A program made the position numbers and the translations under genes. Below the pieces are notes generated by a model. The model had not been told where the DNA came from and did no database searches. It saw only the letters and a list, made by a program, of their open reading frames with translations. From assembly GCA_932294295.1 (NCBI GenBank), contig OW028573.1, positions 72,579,829 through 72,643,828 on the forward strand: 64,000 bases of DNA, written 5' to 3'. Shown in pieces: positions 23,901 through 36,200 of the stretch. Source of the DNA: Alitta virens (Eukaryota > Annelida > Polychaeta > Phyllodocida > Nereididae). Within the stretch, counting starts at the first letter, position 1. Every line of letters starts with the position of its first letter.

Positions 23901-26900
23901 GACAAGGGACGTCAAAAATGGGCTATATACGTGTTCACTCGTGGCTCTGTTAATCACGTATAACTTCTTTCTACGAGCGTACGTGGGGCAATTTTAGATC
24001 GTTCGGCAGACGTCCATCAAACGCTCGCCAAATGTCTGTCGCCAAGCATACGTGAGGCATCCGTGAGGCATCCTTGAGGCGCTCGTAGATCGCTCGTAGA
24101 TCGCCCCTGCGAGTGGTTCAAGGATGAGGTGGCTAGATATGGCCAAGGATGGCCAAGGACGTTCGTATGTAGAGCGTCAGTATTCAAGCGCAACCACGAG
24201 TGTCCTACGGATTTAACGTAAAATGCTCGGCGGGTTAATCACATATGGACAAGGATGAGCAAGAGTAAAAAAAAAGTTTCATCCATCATCATACGTAGGC
24301 CTTAAACGTGACAGTGTGAACGCCCCTTTAGTACCAGTTTTTTATGGGTGATAACAAATAATCTTCACATTTTTTTAATGAAGCTTGACAGAATTTTTAT
24401 TTTAATTTTTGACTCTTGGTGTTGAATTTGATATACTAAAACCTTATTATGAGACATTTTTAGCTAGACCAAAAAAATATTGACGCATTTTTTTAGTTTT
24501 ATTAATAACCAAAAAAAAAAAAGATTATTAATTTACCATTCTCATACATGATTAACCTGTATGGAACAAAAACTGGCTGATTAGAATATCTAGTATAGAG
24601 CCCATTTTGAAAGCTAGGCAGCTGCATTAATCAGAATTTCTGTTTGGCTCAAATCAACTTTGTAAAACTGGAACCATGGTAAATTGGTAATATATGTTAA
24701 TGGGCTTGTAAATAATGTATGAGAATGGTAAATTAATGACATTTTTTGTTATTTATTTTTGGTTAGTAATATCGACTTCAACATCCACTTGACGAAAGGT
24801 CCAGATTTCCTCAACTTTATGAGGCCAGGTTATCAAGTAGAAGTGCGTGCAATACCAGGAATCAAGGCGAGTACCACTTTACATATTTTGTTACTCATCC
24901 TTAGTGCTCAATACCTGGAATGACTGAGCCCCATGGTCATAAGCTAGTCAACCTATCAATCATTTTGTCACCGTCACTCAATGTCATGGTGTGACGTGCA
25001 TGCAGGGTTGGTAAAAATTATTATTAAAAAAAACAAAAAAACATCTGTTTATATCGGATTTCTTAAAATTTGATACAGATATTTTTGGACCGATGCAATT
25101 AGGGCTCAAGTACTGTCTAGCATGAGCCAAGTTTGATCATTTTTCCAGCTCTAAAAATGAACAGAACTTAGATTTATTTAACAATTTTCAAAAAAAAATC
25201 AACTAAAAAAAATCTTATTGTATTTAAATAAATCATGTTTGAAGTCGTAAATCATGATTAAATCAAGGCAATCTGACAAAGACCTGTGGAGCCACCTGTT
25301 AACCAAGTTATTAAGTCGCAATATAGCCCTGTAAATGAATATATATTAGCATAGTAGTTATCATGTAGATATATTACTTTTTTGGTTAAAAACTGTTTAA
25401 TTGATGTGCACAGAATCGACTGAACTGCATTGTGGTGTGATCTAGACAATGGTCATTGTAATGCCATCATAACATGAGAATTGAGTTTTTATTTAGCTAT
25501 AACTATATGTTAGACATTTGGTTTATATCTGACACAGCGTTTTGTCTTACCCAGTTGACATATTTATTTCAGGCATGTGTGAAAGCTCTTAAGGCTGTTG
25601 TGGCAGATGACATAGTATCTGTCACCCAATCACTGGGCATAATAAAGCAATCATTGCTTGACATGACAGCCTGCTTTGACATGTTCAGTAAGTAATAATA
25701 GTCAGTGGTCATGCTTGTAAATTAACAATGTGAGAAACTTTCCTTTCACATTGTATTACCTACAGATGGTTGAACCTTCATCTATCAACAACCAATACAC
25801 TTGTTTTTTTTTCAGAAACCGTTAGTCCAGGATACTTTTTCTTTTCTTTTGGAACTTTGGCTTCCGGGTAAGCATGGCTTGTGTTACAAGATAGTTTTAT
25901 CATTGATACTATAATTTCTGTGGTGTGCCGAGGTTGGCTGACATGTATGTATGTTCCAGATGGGGGGAAGAAAGTTCGAATCTTCCTGAGGGTTTGATAT
26001 ATGAAGGTGTGAGTTCCCAACCGCGGAAGGTGATTGTTTAGCTGCATGTATTTTGTGTTTTACCTAGCTTATGCGCAACACTAGATATTGTATTAGCAGA
26101 TTGCTTGATGAAATTTGAATTTTCATTTCTGATCCACCTTTCATCATGTTCAAACAGGTCTTTCCAGCAAATGCTGGACAGAGTGCAGTTATCTACACAT
26201 TGGATGCTACTTTGGGAATAAATCATGCAAAAGGTGCGTTCTCATCATATACTTGTTGCGATATGATTATAATTTATATTTGACTAATAGTTGTCACACA
26301 AAATATTATTATTATTCTTTGTGGCGCAGAGGCTCTTCCTCATTTGGATGATGTCCTTATGTACATGCCTTACTGTCACCGTGAATTCGTCCTTGCCATT
26401 CGACGATGTCCATCACTGAAGGATTATGGTCAGTGGATTAGACACCTTAAATTTATGAAAAATACATAATAGTTTGTAATTCACCATAATTCATCAATTT
26501 GTGCTTGCAGTTGCCATGAAAAATGATTCTGGCCTGACTGGTGCCTACAATCAAGCTCTAAGTTCTGTGGTTGAATTTCGTTCGGCCCATATCCGTGTCA
26601 TAGCAAGGTTTGTGAACTCTATATTACTTATAGATAGTTTGTCCCGATTACGGTGAAATGATTAAGCCAACTGGTCAATGTCATGCAATGGTTGACTATA
26701 ACCTGAATCATGTGACTCTGAAAGAATAACAAAAATTGTATTCTTTATCAGAAAAAAAAATTTGAATTTAGTAAGTATCCATGTACAAAAACCTTAGTGG
26801 TGTTAATTTATGCCTGTTATTGGAAAATATTGTTCAGAAAAATTACCCTTATTGATGAGATTGTCTGTACAAGTAAAATCTCCTAATTGAGTGTGATGAT

Positions 26901-27767
26901 ATATACCAATTAATTAAATGGTTTGAGCTTAATGCTTTCATGTTTAGGAAGAGATTTGAGTGGATCAATACATGGTAGAGTGGAGAAAAGGCATTGAATC
27001 GGCGTGAAGTTAGCTGATATATCCTTATACATTTTTGTTGTAGGCTCTTGGTTGTCCCGTCGAAGAATGAGGCAAAGATAAAAGAAGCGAAGCAAGTTGC
27101 AGTTAAATCAGAGGACATTCCGGGTAACTGCACTGGTTATGTTGTGTTGTAATGTCTACATTATGAAAAAATTGAGTTTATCAAACAGTACGCTGATTTA
27201 CATCCATTATGGTAATGGGATATTAATGAAAATGATTTATTGGCGTAATGGGGTGGGGACCTTCTTCCCTGAAATCACTGGGTGGCATCTTATAGCAGTG
27301 ATATGTTATTTATCTTGGAAATGTCACCTTATGGTATCAACAGTAACTGTATGAGTCTTTTTGCATTGGTTGATAAATGTATGTATTATATACATACAGG
27401 AATAAGATTGCTGAGAATCATCAGTTTTATTTACCAGATCAAACACTGAAAATGTCCTTAAGCATTGTTGAGGAGCGTGTTTAGTTAAAAAAAAGAAGAT
27501 CATTCGACTGTATTAGGCAATGTCATGCACATCTGTATGCCTAACTCCTAACTAATACAGTCGAATGTCATGCACATCTGTATGCCTAACTCCTAACTAA
27601 CTTGTAAGGCCAAGGAGGTCAGTCATTTAGACGCCATCAAATTGCGCGAGTTTTAGTCAGCGTGTACTGCAAAATGTATGGAATGATGATGTATTTCAGG
27701 CGCTATTGGATATTTGAAGAACAACAGGGATGACACATCCAGGCATATGTTCACCTCAGATGCCTAA
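20922..27767 (+). CDS. Indoleamine 2,3-dioxygenase-like protein, paralogue 2 (IDO-2)
   Basis: Tandem paralogue of IDO-1, same strand, 4.7 kb downstream. Thirteen coding exons: 20922-20993, 22749-22844, 23354-23592, 23729-23743, 24767-24866, 25573-25687, 25816-25867, 25960-26029, 26158-26233, 26330-26428, 26511-26607, 27044-27123, 27700-27767; 392 residues. Every exon matches IDO-1 in length and phase except the last (68 versus 59 nt) and exon 3, which is split: 239 + 15 nt equals the 254-nt exon 3 of IDO-1. Intron 5 has a GC donor (AAG|GCGAGT). Family marks: CYVWQDGD, MSANWKKIDPN, GLIYEGV, PANAGQSA and MYMPYCHREF with the proximal haem His. YFFFSFGT keeps Phe-Phe, while the position matching human IDO1 Arg231 is Gly, as in IDO-1. 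The C-terminal tail differs from IDO-1. Expected to bind haem; substrate unproven. Confidence 0.92.
21240..21890 (+). mobile_element. CR1-like LINE remnant in IDO-2 intron 1
   Basis: Plus-strand translation gives VKNLGVMYDKTMTMESHVN, then TKTAVNALVTPILDCSLVW and LQVAQISAARLI. The frame at 21690-21881 adds an end region with FPCIAPHLWNKLPEDINRIS. This order is the C-terminal half of a CR1/L2-type ORF2. Stops within it (for example after HVNYM) make it inactive. It is 5'-truncated. Confidence 0.75.
22919..23097 (+). mobile_element. tRNA-Gly-derived SINE, copy 4 (old)
   Basis: In IDO-2 intron 2. Same head and body as the other SINE copies but more diverged. It has A box TAGCTCAGTGG, a short insertion before the B box (GGGTATGTGGGGTTCGATTCC), an altered end (CATCAGGTGCAGGATACAGG) and no simple tail. 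No clear target duplication, so an older insertion. Confidence 0.85.
23864..24327. mobile_element. MITE family A, copy 2
   Basis: In IDO-2 intron 4. Ends AGAGGCGTTCACACTGTCAC and GACAGTGTGAACGCCCCT are inverted, and the repeat continues through ATAAGACCTACGTATGAC and its counterpart. It is flanked by an exact TTA duplication (23861-23863 and 24328-24330). Shorter than copy 1, with fewer GACGTCC units. Confidence 0.88.
27505..27605. repeat. Local duplication with inverted flank in IDO-2 intron 12
   Basis: The 34-bp unit TGTCATGCACATCTGTATGC...AACTCCTAACTAA occurs twice in a row, separated by TACAGTCGAA. The words TTCGACTGTATTAG (27505) and CTAATACAGTCGAA (about 27552) are inverted copies around the first unit. 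Confidence 0.75.
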
Positions 27768-28832
27768 TTGGCTGAACACATTTATTTTTGGCAATTGTTA
27801 CTTTTAATCATGGGATATTGTTGTGAATTTTGTCAAAGTTGCGAATATGTATAGTTACTTCCATAAAATACAGTTAACTCTAAACACACTGTTATGAGTT
27901 GTCTTGCAATTTCACCTTAGTTTGTACAGTAAAACACGGTTAAGCCCGCTATCGTAAATGTTTTATAGCGAGATCCAGTGAATCTATCCTACAGCAAAAT
28001 ACTGTAAACTTTACAGCTGAGGCAAAGGAAATGACAGTCTGACAGTCTACTGTAATTTATCCAGTAAGTTGCTTTGGCATTCCTCATGGAGTTTGCAGGC
28101 GAATATATCAGTTGTAATTCTATATGTAGCCATACATAGCCACTGTCCATCCAGTTATTTAGGCCATTTTCAAGGATGTGAAGATCAGTGATCTGGCCAC
28201 AGCTTAAATGTAAACAAACAGCAGTGATGTCATGGCTAATTTACACAAACCTCAGAAGATTATTTGTAAAACCAATCTTAGTACGTATCTATATCTCTAT
28301 GAGTTCTGCTAATTATAGAATATGTTATGGATTGAGATTCGAATACAGAAAGTATGTCAATTTACGACATTATTCTACAGTCAATCTCTTTCTGAATTTA
28401 CCACTGTATGGAAATTTTGGTCTTCAAAAATGATAAATGATTAGCCATGAAATATGAAAAACAAAACACTTTGCTTCAGCCTGCCTTATTAGTTATCATG
28501 CCTTTCAGCTATACGTATCTGTAGTTGTACACAGAGCTTTTGTAGCTAAATTGCATTCACATACCGGTAGTAGTGAGCATATGATTGAGTTCATCAGGTA
28601 GGTCAATTTGACTACTCGTATGTGCATAGGACCTGTTTGACTTTCTGACACAAGACTCAATAATATTTTATTTAGACCATATATGTAAATGTGTATTACC
28701 TAAATACATCTGTCTAATGGTACACAAATATAAAAATCATCATATGGTCAAGGAGGCTGTGTATTTTAACTCAATAGTGTCTCAACCGACTTCGCAATTA
28801 CACCCAGCCTTGGCAGGCCTGTTCAAGCATAA
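27768..28832. other. IDO-2 3' flank
   Basis: No gene recognised. ATAAAA near 27865 may serve as the IDO-2 polyadenylation signal. A second copy of the 120-bp dispersed repeat lies at 28222-28345 (counterpart at 18491-18612). Confidence 0.4.
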
Positions 28833-29411
28833 AGGGGCCTTCACACTGTCACGTATAAGACCTATGTATGACCACGAACATCAAAAATTGACTATACGTG
28901 CTCACTCGTGGCTCTGTTAGTCACGTATAACTTCTTTCTACATGCGTACGTGGGGCAATCGTAGGCCGCTCACTGGACATCTATAAAAGAATTGCCAGAC
29001 GTCCGTAAAACGCTTGCCGGATGTCTGTAAAACGCTCGCTAAACGTCCGTCGTCAGGTCAGGCATCCATAAGGCATCCATGAGGCATCCTTGAGGCCTCC
29101 GTGAGACACTCGTAGATCGCTCGTAGATCACTCGAAGATCGCCCATAGATCACCCCGTGCAAGTTATGTAACTAATGTAAACAATTCATAGAACGTCCAC
29201 CAAAGTTTTAAACATTTTAAAAAATTTCTCCTCTCTTCACGTATGTCCGTGAGTGGTTACACGACTAGGAGCATCCTACGGATTAGCGCGAGTAATAGTA
29301 TACATAAATGCTCAGCGAGTGAATCACTTATGGCCAAGGATGAACAAGAGTGAAAAATAATTTTGTAGGTGGTCATACGTAGCTCTTATACGTGATAGTG
29401 TGAACACCCCT
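28833..29411. mobile_element. MITE family A, copy 3
   Basis: It starts AGGGGCCTTCACACTGTCAC followed by GTATAAGACCTATGTATGACC. It ends with the inverse (GGTCATACGTAGCTCTTATA, then GTGTGAACACCCCT). It contains GACGTCCGTAAAACGC units and a run of CTCGTAGATC-type units at about 29107-29155, as in copy 1. Confidence 0.88.
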
Positions 29412-30029
29412 TTTAGAAGTCTCTCAACTCCCAGCATGGGGACTATACAGCCAAACAACAATTTCAGATCTTAATTCCATGTTATAGGTGTCTGGAACCC
29501 ACGATCTTGTATGTTCTAGCCCAAAACATGGGAACATGTTATTTACCATGACACATCAATAATTATACTCACACAGGAGCTTTGAGAACATAGGTCAGAA
29601 GAATATTATGAATATTAGACCAAAATAAAAACATATTTTTTCAGGTGTAATTAAAGTACATTAAAATGCATCTATTTAAGTTGAATATCTTGTTAAATGT
29701 TAAGACTTGTAATTGGAGCAAAATATTGCTGTCAGGAAAATTTCCGTTGACGTCACGACTTGACACCAGTTGTCTAAAGTCATTCTCCACCATGCATGCT
29801 CCCTGCCCCAAAACAGTACTGCTCATGGTTGGTCTCCGTCATTCATTTAAACGTTTTGATTAAACTTTACAGAGAAGACCTGAAAGGAAAATTCAGCATG
29901 ATATGTATGTATTGCAAACAAAAGTATATATGTATTGCAAACCAACATTCAATACAGTATAATAATTGGCCCAGCCCGCTCTGTCTTACGTGCAAAGTTA
30001 ATCAGTTACGTATAAGTACGGAGCCCCTT
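29412..30029. other. Intergenic stretch, no gene recognised
   Basis: AT-rich. Overlapping chance open frames at 29641-30197 on both strands have no domain or splice logic. Confidence 0.4.
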
Positions 30030-30835
30030 AGAGGACATATCACATTCTATTACGATGTTTTCACATTTTCTCATTATAATTTTACGTTCCTCGCTATGTT
30101 TTTGCATTCCCTCATCATCATATGGCGTTCTATTCCCTCTATGCATTATCATGAGGGAATACGAAAAATCACAAGAGAACACAGTCATCACGAGTGAACG
30201 CAATCACCGCGAGTGAACGCAGTCATCGTGAGGGAACATGACCATTGAAGGATTGCGTTCTTTTCACGAGTGAATGCAAATTTTCCTGAGTGAACATGAT
30301 AACCAGTTATTTTAAAAATTTTATTGGGCAACGTGAGGAAGGCGGCTGCGTTGGGCCCCGTGCCTGAATAGGCCCCGCGCTACCGCAGGATTAGGCCCTA
30401 AAATATCTTGATGACTTAAAAAAAAAGGGTCTTCAGATTTGAACAGTAAAGGATAAACAGTTGGTAACAGAAGCCCTGCGTTGGGCCTCGCACACACTAA
30501 GACCGGTCCTGCATTTTCGAATATACATGCGAAAATGTTTGCGTTCTCTTGTAAAAATTCATGTTCCCCCAAATATTCCCTTCACGAAAATAACTCCTTG
30601 TCTCAGGAAAAAAACACTCACAATAATCAAGTTCCCTCAAGATACTTGTGTTCCTTCGCGATGATTGCGATATCTCGCGTAACTTTGTGTGTCCCATTAC
30701 ATCACGTTCCATCGCCATGGGCGATGATCGTGATGATTGCGAGGGGATACCATGAGTGCAAGTGAACACCATAATTTCGCCAGGGGAATGCGATAATTTA
30801 GTGAGGGAACATGACAAATCACGAGAGAATGCAAA
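30030..30835. repeat. Cluster of degenerate ~19-bp repeats in both orientations
   Basis: The word GAGTGAACGCARTCATC and variants (GAGGGAACATGACCAT, GAGAGAATGC) recurs many times, for example three in a row at 30188-30245. It occurs inverted (GCGTTCTCTTG, TGTTCCCCC, ATTCCCTTCACG) at 30060-30135 and 30535-30720. Two segments with TGCGTTGGGCCYCG (30348, 30478) sit in the middle. It resembles the arrayed subterminal repeats of a non-autonomous transposon. Confidence 0.6.
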
Positions 30836-31459
30836 GAAACATCATGGAAAACATTAATGAATACTTTTTCAGCTCAGAGGCTTTGTCAGCTCAGAGGCTT
30901 TGTAGTTATGAAATAAATCATATACAAATTTACAAGACATGTTTATTATTGGCTTTCTCACAATCATATTAAATTTACAAGAATTATCATTGATCTAAAT
31001 CAAGCACATTTTGATAAAACGATCTCCTAATATCATCAAAAAATGACCAGTAAATCAAAAAGTGTATTTCATTTTTCACTTGACTACTATTGGGTAATTT
31101 GCTAACCCTTTCTTTATATACAATATTAGACCACCTGCCATGTCTAAAAAAAGGGGAGGGGGCGGAGTATTCCACAATCTTAGCTGTGACAAAAAAGAAC
31201 GTTTAGTTTTTCAATATACATCATTTTCTCTCCTTGGTGTTTTTACTTTGCTTTGTTATCACCTATAGAGTGCATAAAATATTTTCGTCTTTCTTTGAAT
31301 AATTTTTAAAGCATCTCTTCTGACAAATATTATATTCTCGTCGACACAATAATATCATGATTTGTTAAATATAGCCCACATCATGCTGATTATAAATAAA
31401 TTATAAATCATATTGGTACAATAAATGTAAACTCAATAATGAAAAGTAATTGCCACAAT
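30836..31459. other. Intergenic stretch, no gene recognised
   Basis: AT-rich. A 20-bp direct duplication (CAGCTCAGAGGCTTTGT) occurs at about 30870-30905. Confidence 0.4.
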
Positions 31460-33150
31460 CAGTACAGACTTCACCCACCTCCTCTATGCAGATGATATAG
31501 TCCTCATATCTGGATCTGCTGCTGGATTACAGAATAGCATTGATTCCTTACATAATTTTTGTGCAAAATGGCACCTTATTGTTAACACATCTAAAACTAA
31601 AGTCATGAAAATTGGGTCTAAATGTACTGTAGACTTTAGATGCAACAACCAAATTATTGAAATTGTTAATTCATACAAATGTCCTGAATTCACATAGAAC
31701 TCTACATAATAAAATGCCTGAATATCTAGTCAACCAAGCGCAAAAGGCACTCTTTGCACTCCAAAGTAGAATAAAACCCTCCCTTGGCTACATACCCCCA
31801 TCACTTGCTATTAAGATGTTTGATAGTTATATTTTACCTATCCTTGAATACAATAGCATGTTATGGTGTATGGGTAAACAACACAATGACATGGAGAAAG
31901 TACAAATTAGATATCTTAAAAGTTGATTAGGTGTTAGAAAACAAACCCCAACCTTAGCTGTGTATGCTGAGACAGGCAGGTTTCCTCTTATAGTTAGAAG
32001 ATAAATATGATAAAGTACTGGGGAAGATTAATGTCACTGCCATCCTACGACATCCTAAATAAATGCTTCAAAATTCAAGAATCTCTCTACATTAAGGGTC
32101 AGACCAACTGGTACAATAAAACAATACACATCATTAATGAATGTAATATAAATAGTTGGGAAACAAAGGAGCCAGGGACTGTGGTCTCCGAAATCAAACT
32201 TAAACTGTATGAAAGTGAACAATCAAGGATCCTTAGCGAGATAAATGACTCTGAGAAGCACCCAAAACTAAGAACATACAAATTATTTAAAACTACGTAT
32301 TGCTTTGAACCTTATCTAAATCTCAACCTCCCGAAGAAAACCTATAATAACATAGCAAGATTTAGACTTAGCTCACATAACCTCAAAATTGAAACCGGAA
32401 GACATGAGACCCCTAAAATACCATTAGAAGAAAGAAAATGTAATAAATGTGATAGTAATGAAGTAGAAGATGAACTACATTGTCTCTTAATTTGTAACAA
32501 TTATGCAGAACCCAGAAATAAACTGATTCCAAATTTCCATAACTTAGATAAAATACATCAATTTAAAGCACTAATGTCAAATAAAGAACCTGAAATGATA
32601 TATGCTCTTGGTAATTTCCTAAATAAAGTAATGTAGACTTTAATTACAACTGGGCTCCTCCGATATGACATTTCCTGACATGACTGTCAACACAAATTAG
32701 AAGAGCCAAATGCCAGGGTCAGCGCAATGTTGCCTGGTACTTTTTTTATTTTTTATACATGTGAACATTCTTATCTTTTTGTGTTAATTTTGAATTTTAT
32801 TGTGATATTATGATCAGTATTTGTGTATAGTTTTGTAAAATTTTAATCTAATATTGATATTATAATCAGTATTTGTGATTTGATCTGTGATTTTATTTGC
32901 TATCTTTTATGTACTTGTATATATATATATTATTTCACCTTAATACTGAATGTTTAAGAGCAGGACTCTGTCCAGAAAACATCAAATTGTGGCAACTGGG
33001 ACCTTAAATGTTAAGCTGTATATTATGTATAAAATAATGAGAACTTGTACATCAGATTTTTGTAGATTTAGTTTTAGATAGACGTAGTGAGTAGATATGT
33101 GACATATGTATCTTTTCTGATATGAAAAAGTGTCAATAAAAGCTATATAT
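31460..33150 (+). mobile_element. 5'-truncated non-LTR retrotransposon (LINE), frameshifted
   Basis: Translation from about 31465 gives the RT catalytic motif YADDIVLIS, then FCAKWHLIVNTSKTKVM. In the next frame (31684-31926) it gives the RT thumb (YLVNQAQKALFALQSRI, YILPILEYNSMLW). After a stop and a frameshift, 32007-32636 carries the C-terminal domain (LKIETGRHETPKIPLEERKC, then CDSNEVEDELHCLLIC). The 3' UTR contains AATAAA at about 33134 and ends around 33150. It lies on the strand opposite to CNT-A, just beyond that gene's 3' end, and may have displaced its last exon. Confidence 0.85.
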
Positions 33151-33205
33151 ATAATGACAAAGACACAACCATAAAAAAAATACCATATCACTATCACCAA
33201 CTTGT

Positions 33206-36200
33206 TCATTGAAAATTAAATTTCAATTGCAAGGGAACAGGGATTGTTTGTAAGAAATATAATTTGCAATAACATATACCTGCGACACATGCTGATAAAT
33301 AACAAGACATATTTCCTGTGATCATGGCCCTTAAAGCAATACCCGCAATGTCCCCTGCAAAGAACGAAAGAAAGCTTATATTCATTTCAGCAGCTATAAC
33401 AGACCTTTGATTTCTTTAGTTAAAAACTGGGATTAACCAAGGTCAAAAATGCTGAAATTCCGATGCAGGGTCAAAACAACAATGTGAGATAATATTTATA
33501 AATTGTTCAAGAATTATTTGAACTTAACTGGAAGACTAGTTTAAATGATAATACTCAAATTATTGAATGAATGTCCTTGAATGCAAGGAGAAAATTAAAG
33601 CCTAAGAGGACCAACCTGTTCTAGTTGGTGCCATTACACACAAAGCACTCAAGAGAATTGCAATGTCAGGAAATGAAGAAAATCCACAGAGACTAAATGT
33701 GGCAATGACTTCTGACCGTTTCTGAAGAGGAAAACAAATTATCACTAAGGTCATGATCGTAATATTTGCTTCATTTACCTCTATGCTTATTAAATTTCAG
33801 TTGTTTTTTTTTGTAATTAATTTGCAATAATGTATATATTCAAGGTTACTATGAACAGGAGTTCAATGCAGGCTGCAAATTTCCATAGTCTCTGCTTTAT
33901 CACACCAAAGTCATGATGCTAAACAACAGACTTCCAATAATGTGTGCATTTTTTTAATATTCTTTTATGCTTGTATGATATTTTTTTAATAGATTTTGGA
34001 GATCCCTTACAGACACAATGAATGAAATATCAGATACCTACAGACACCGAAGGTTCAAGACCAAGTTCCCTGTTTTTGATGAGTTTTCCTAGTTCTTGGT
34101 AACCAACTATTTCTGTCAAGAACAGTTTGGTGCCCAACAGCCGTGCCACTTCTAGACAATCTGGACCATCCACCCCCATGATAAAGGCAACCGGGTAGAA
34201 GAGGTATGATGTGAATCTCTGAAATTTGATAATCTCTAAATAATCTCGAATAATGAGGTGAATTGATGTTTAATTAACGCCAGCTGCAAAAGATATTAAT
34301 AAGCTTCCATTTAGAATGAATTATATTGAAACTTTCCATTAATAGTGGTCCTTGCTCGGATATAACAACACCAGAGACATGGTTTATAATAGTGAAGTTT
34401 TTAATAGTAGACAACTTGCAGATTGGGTAAGAATATTCTGATCTTAGTCAGAGTGTGGCCTAACAGCAAGACCCTGGTTTAGTTTCAGTACATAATGACA
34501 AATTATAGCCTTAAGAATCCCATTTCTACTCACAGCAAAGGAAAGACCATTGATGCCCACCCTGGCGCCAAACCAGATCAGTGTGCTGTCTATGAATGAC
34601 AAAAGTGCCACTCCAGCTGCCAGGTTGACAGCAACTTGGACAAGGATGAAGAAACCTTCTTTGGCTCCATCGGAGAAAGCTTCTAAAGATGACTTGCATT
34701 CACTTAGAAGAGGTATAAGAAAATCATATTTTGACAAAGAGTTTGAGACAACTTCATACAATGTAAAAACAGATGACAATGGATGTAGATTAGCAAACAC
34801 CCTGTGAGAGAGGGAGCAATAAGAAAGTACATAGTGTGGAGCTTAGATGCAATAATCAGTTGAGACAAAGTTAGAATTGACAAATGTGTGCCTTAGGTTT
34901 AGTGCAGAATAGCGGACCCAAATTTATGACCATATTTGCCGTCCATAAATATATTAAATATATCATTATTTTGACCAACACTCACCACGATTCGAAACTC
35001 TAGTGCAACAACAACAATTTTATTCATTGAAATCAGGCATGAGACGTCGTATGTATGGTAACGAGGCTCGCTAAATATGGTCATAAATTTGGGTCCGCCA
35101 TACTACACTTTTTCCATCACTGAGATATTTCTATTCTTTAAATTTTTAACCCTCAGCGAACCAAGTTCGAAAAGGGTTTTTGTTATCATCAATGTCCGTC
35201 TGACGGGGCGGACGAACAGGCGGGCATAACTCTTTTCTTTCGTTTCCGGAGCATAACTATAACACTAATGCACTTACCCGTACAAAATTTTGTACTGTAA
35301 TACTCTATATGGCCTAGTGGTGCCTTATGATACATATTCCGGAGCAGAACTTTGACTCTACTGCACCTACATGCTTAAAACTTTGTCGTAATATGTCTAA
35401 AATAGTGTAGTGGTGCCTTTTGGGGGTCTCATGGCCATAAATACTATAGAATTTTCAAAATAAGGGCAAAACAGGTAAAATTCCTACTTTTTTAAAGACA
35501 CTATTAAACCTACATAAATGAAATTTTATCAATAACATATCTAAATTATGATATTTTCACTTTTCAAAACTTCATTTTGATATTTATTTCATGCTGATTA
35601 CATAAAAATGGAAAATCAGAAAAAAATGCTAAAAATTTTGTTTCCAGAGCAGGAATCTGGCATGAATGCACTTACCCTAACAACATTTTTTATGATTACT
35701 CTATATAGCTTATTTGTGCATTTTGATAGTCACATCAACATATCTCAGCTGTGTTTTAAAATATTCAGAGAAACAAAAAAAAAAAAATACATAGACAATC
35801 CTGTGTTCGGAGAACTCACACTTAATAAGAATATGTCTAAAAAAGCGTAGAGATACATTTTTGGGCTTTCATGATCATTTATGACAGATCATTTTATATA
35901 ATAAGGAAAATATGAAAATGTGGTACTCTTTCAAACCCTCATATCAATGACTCTATGATCCTTACATCAGTAACATAATTATGCCAATGATATATCTAGA
36001 TTATAGTACTTTCACTTTTCAGCTTAATTTTGACATTTGTTTCATCCTTCTTTCTTTTTTAATAACAATGGATAATCTGGAAAAAAATGCTATGAATTGT
36101 GATGCAGAATGATCTGTATTACTTTCACTTGACTCCAATACTTGTTATTGTTTTCTTCATATACACCTGTAAAGTGTTCGGTTATAAATACTAGTTTAAA

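Noticed and set aside
29641..30203. Overlapping 60-133 codon frames
   Set aside because: No domain, no splice logic and partly within the 19-bp repeat cluster.
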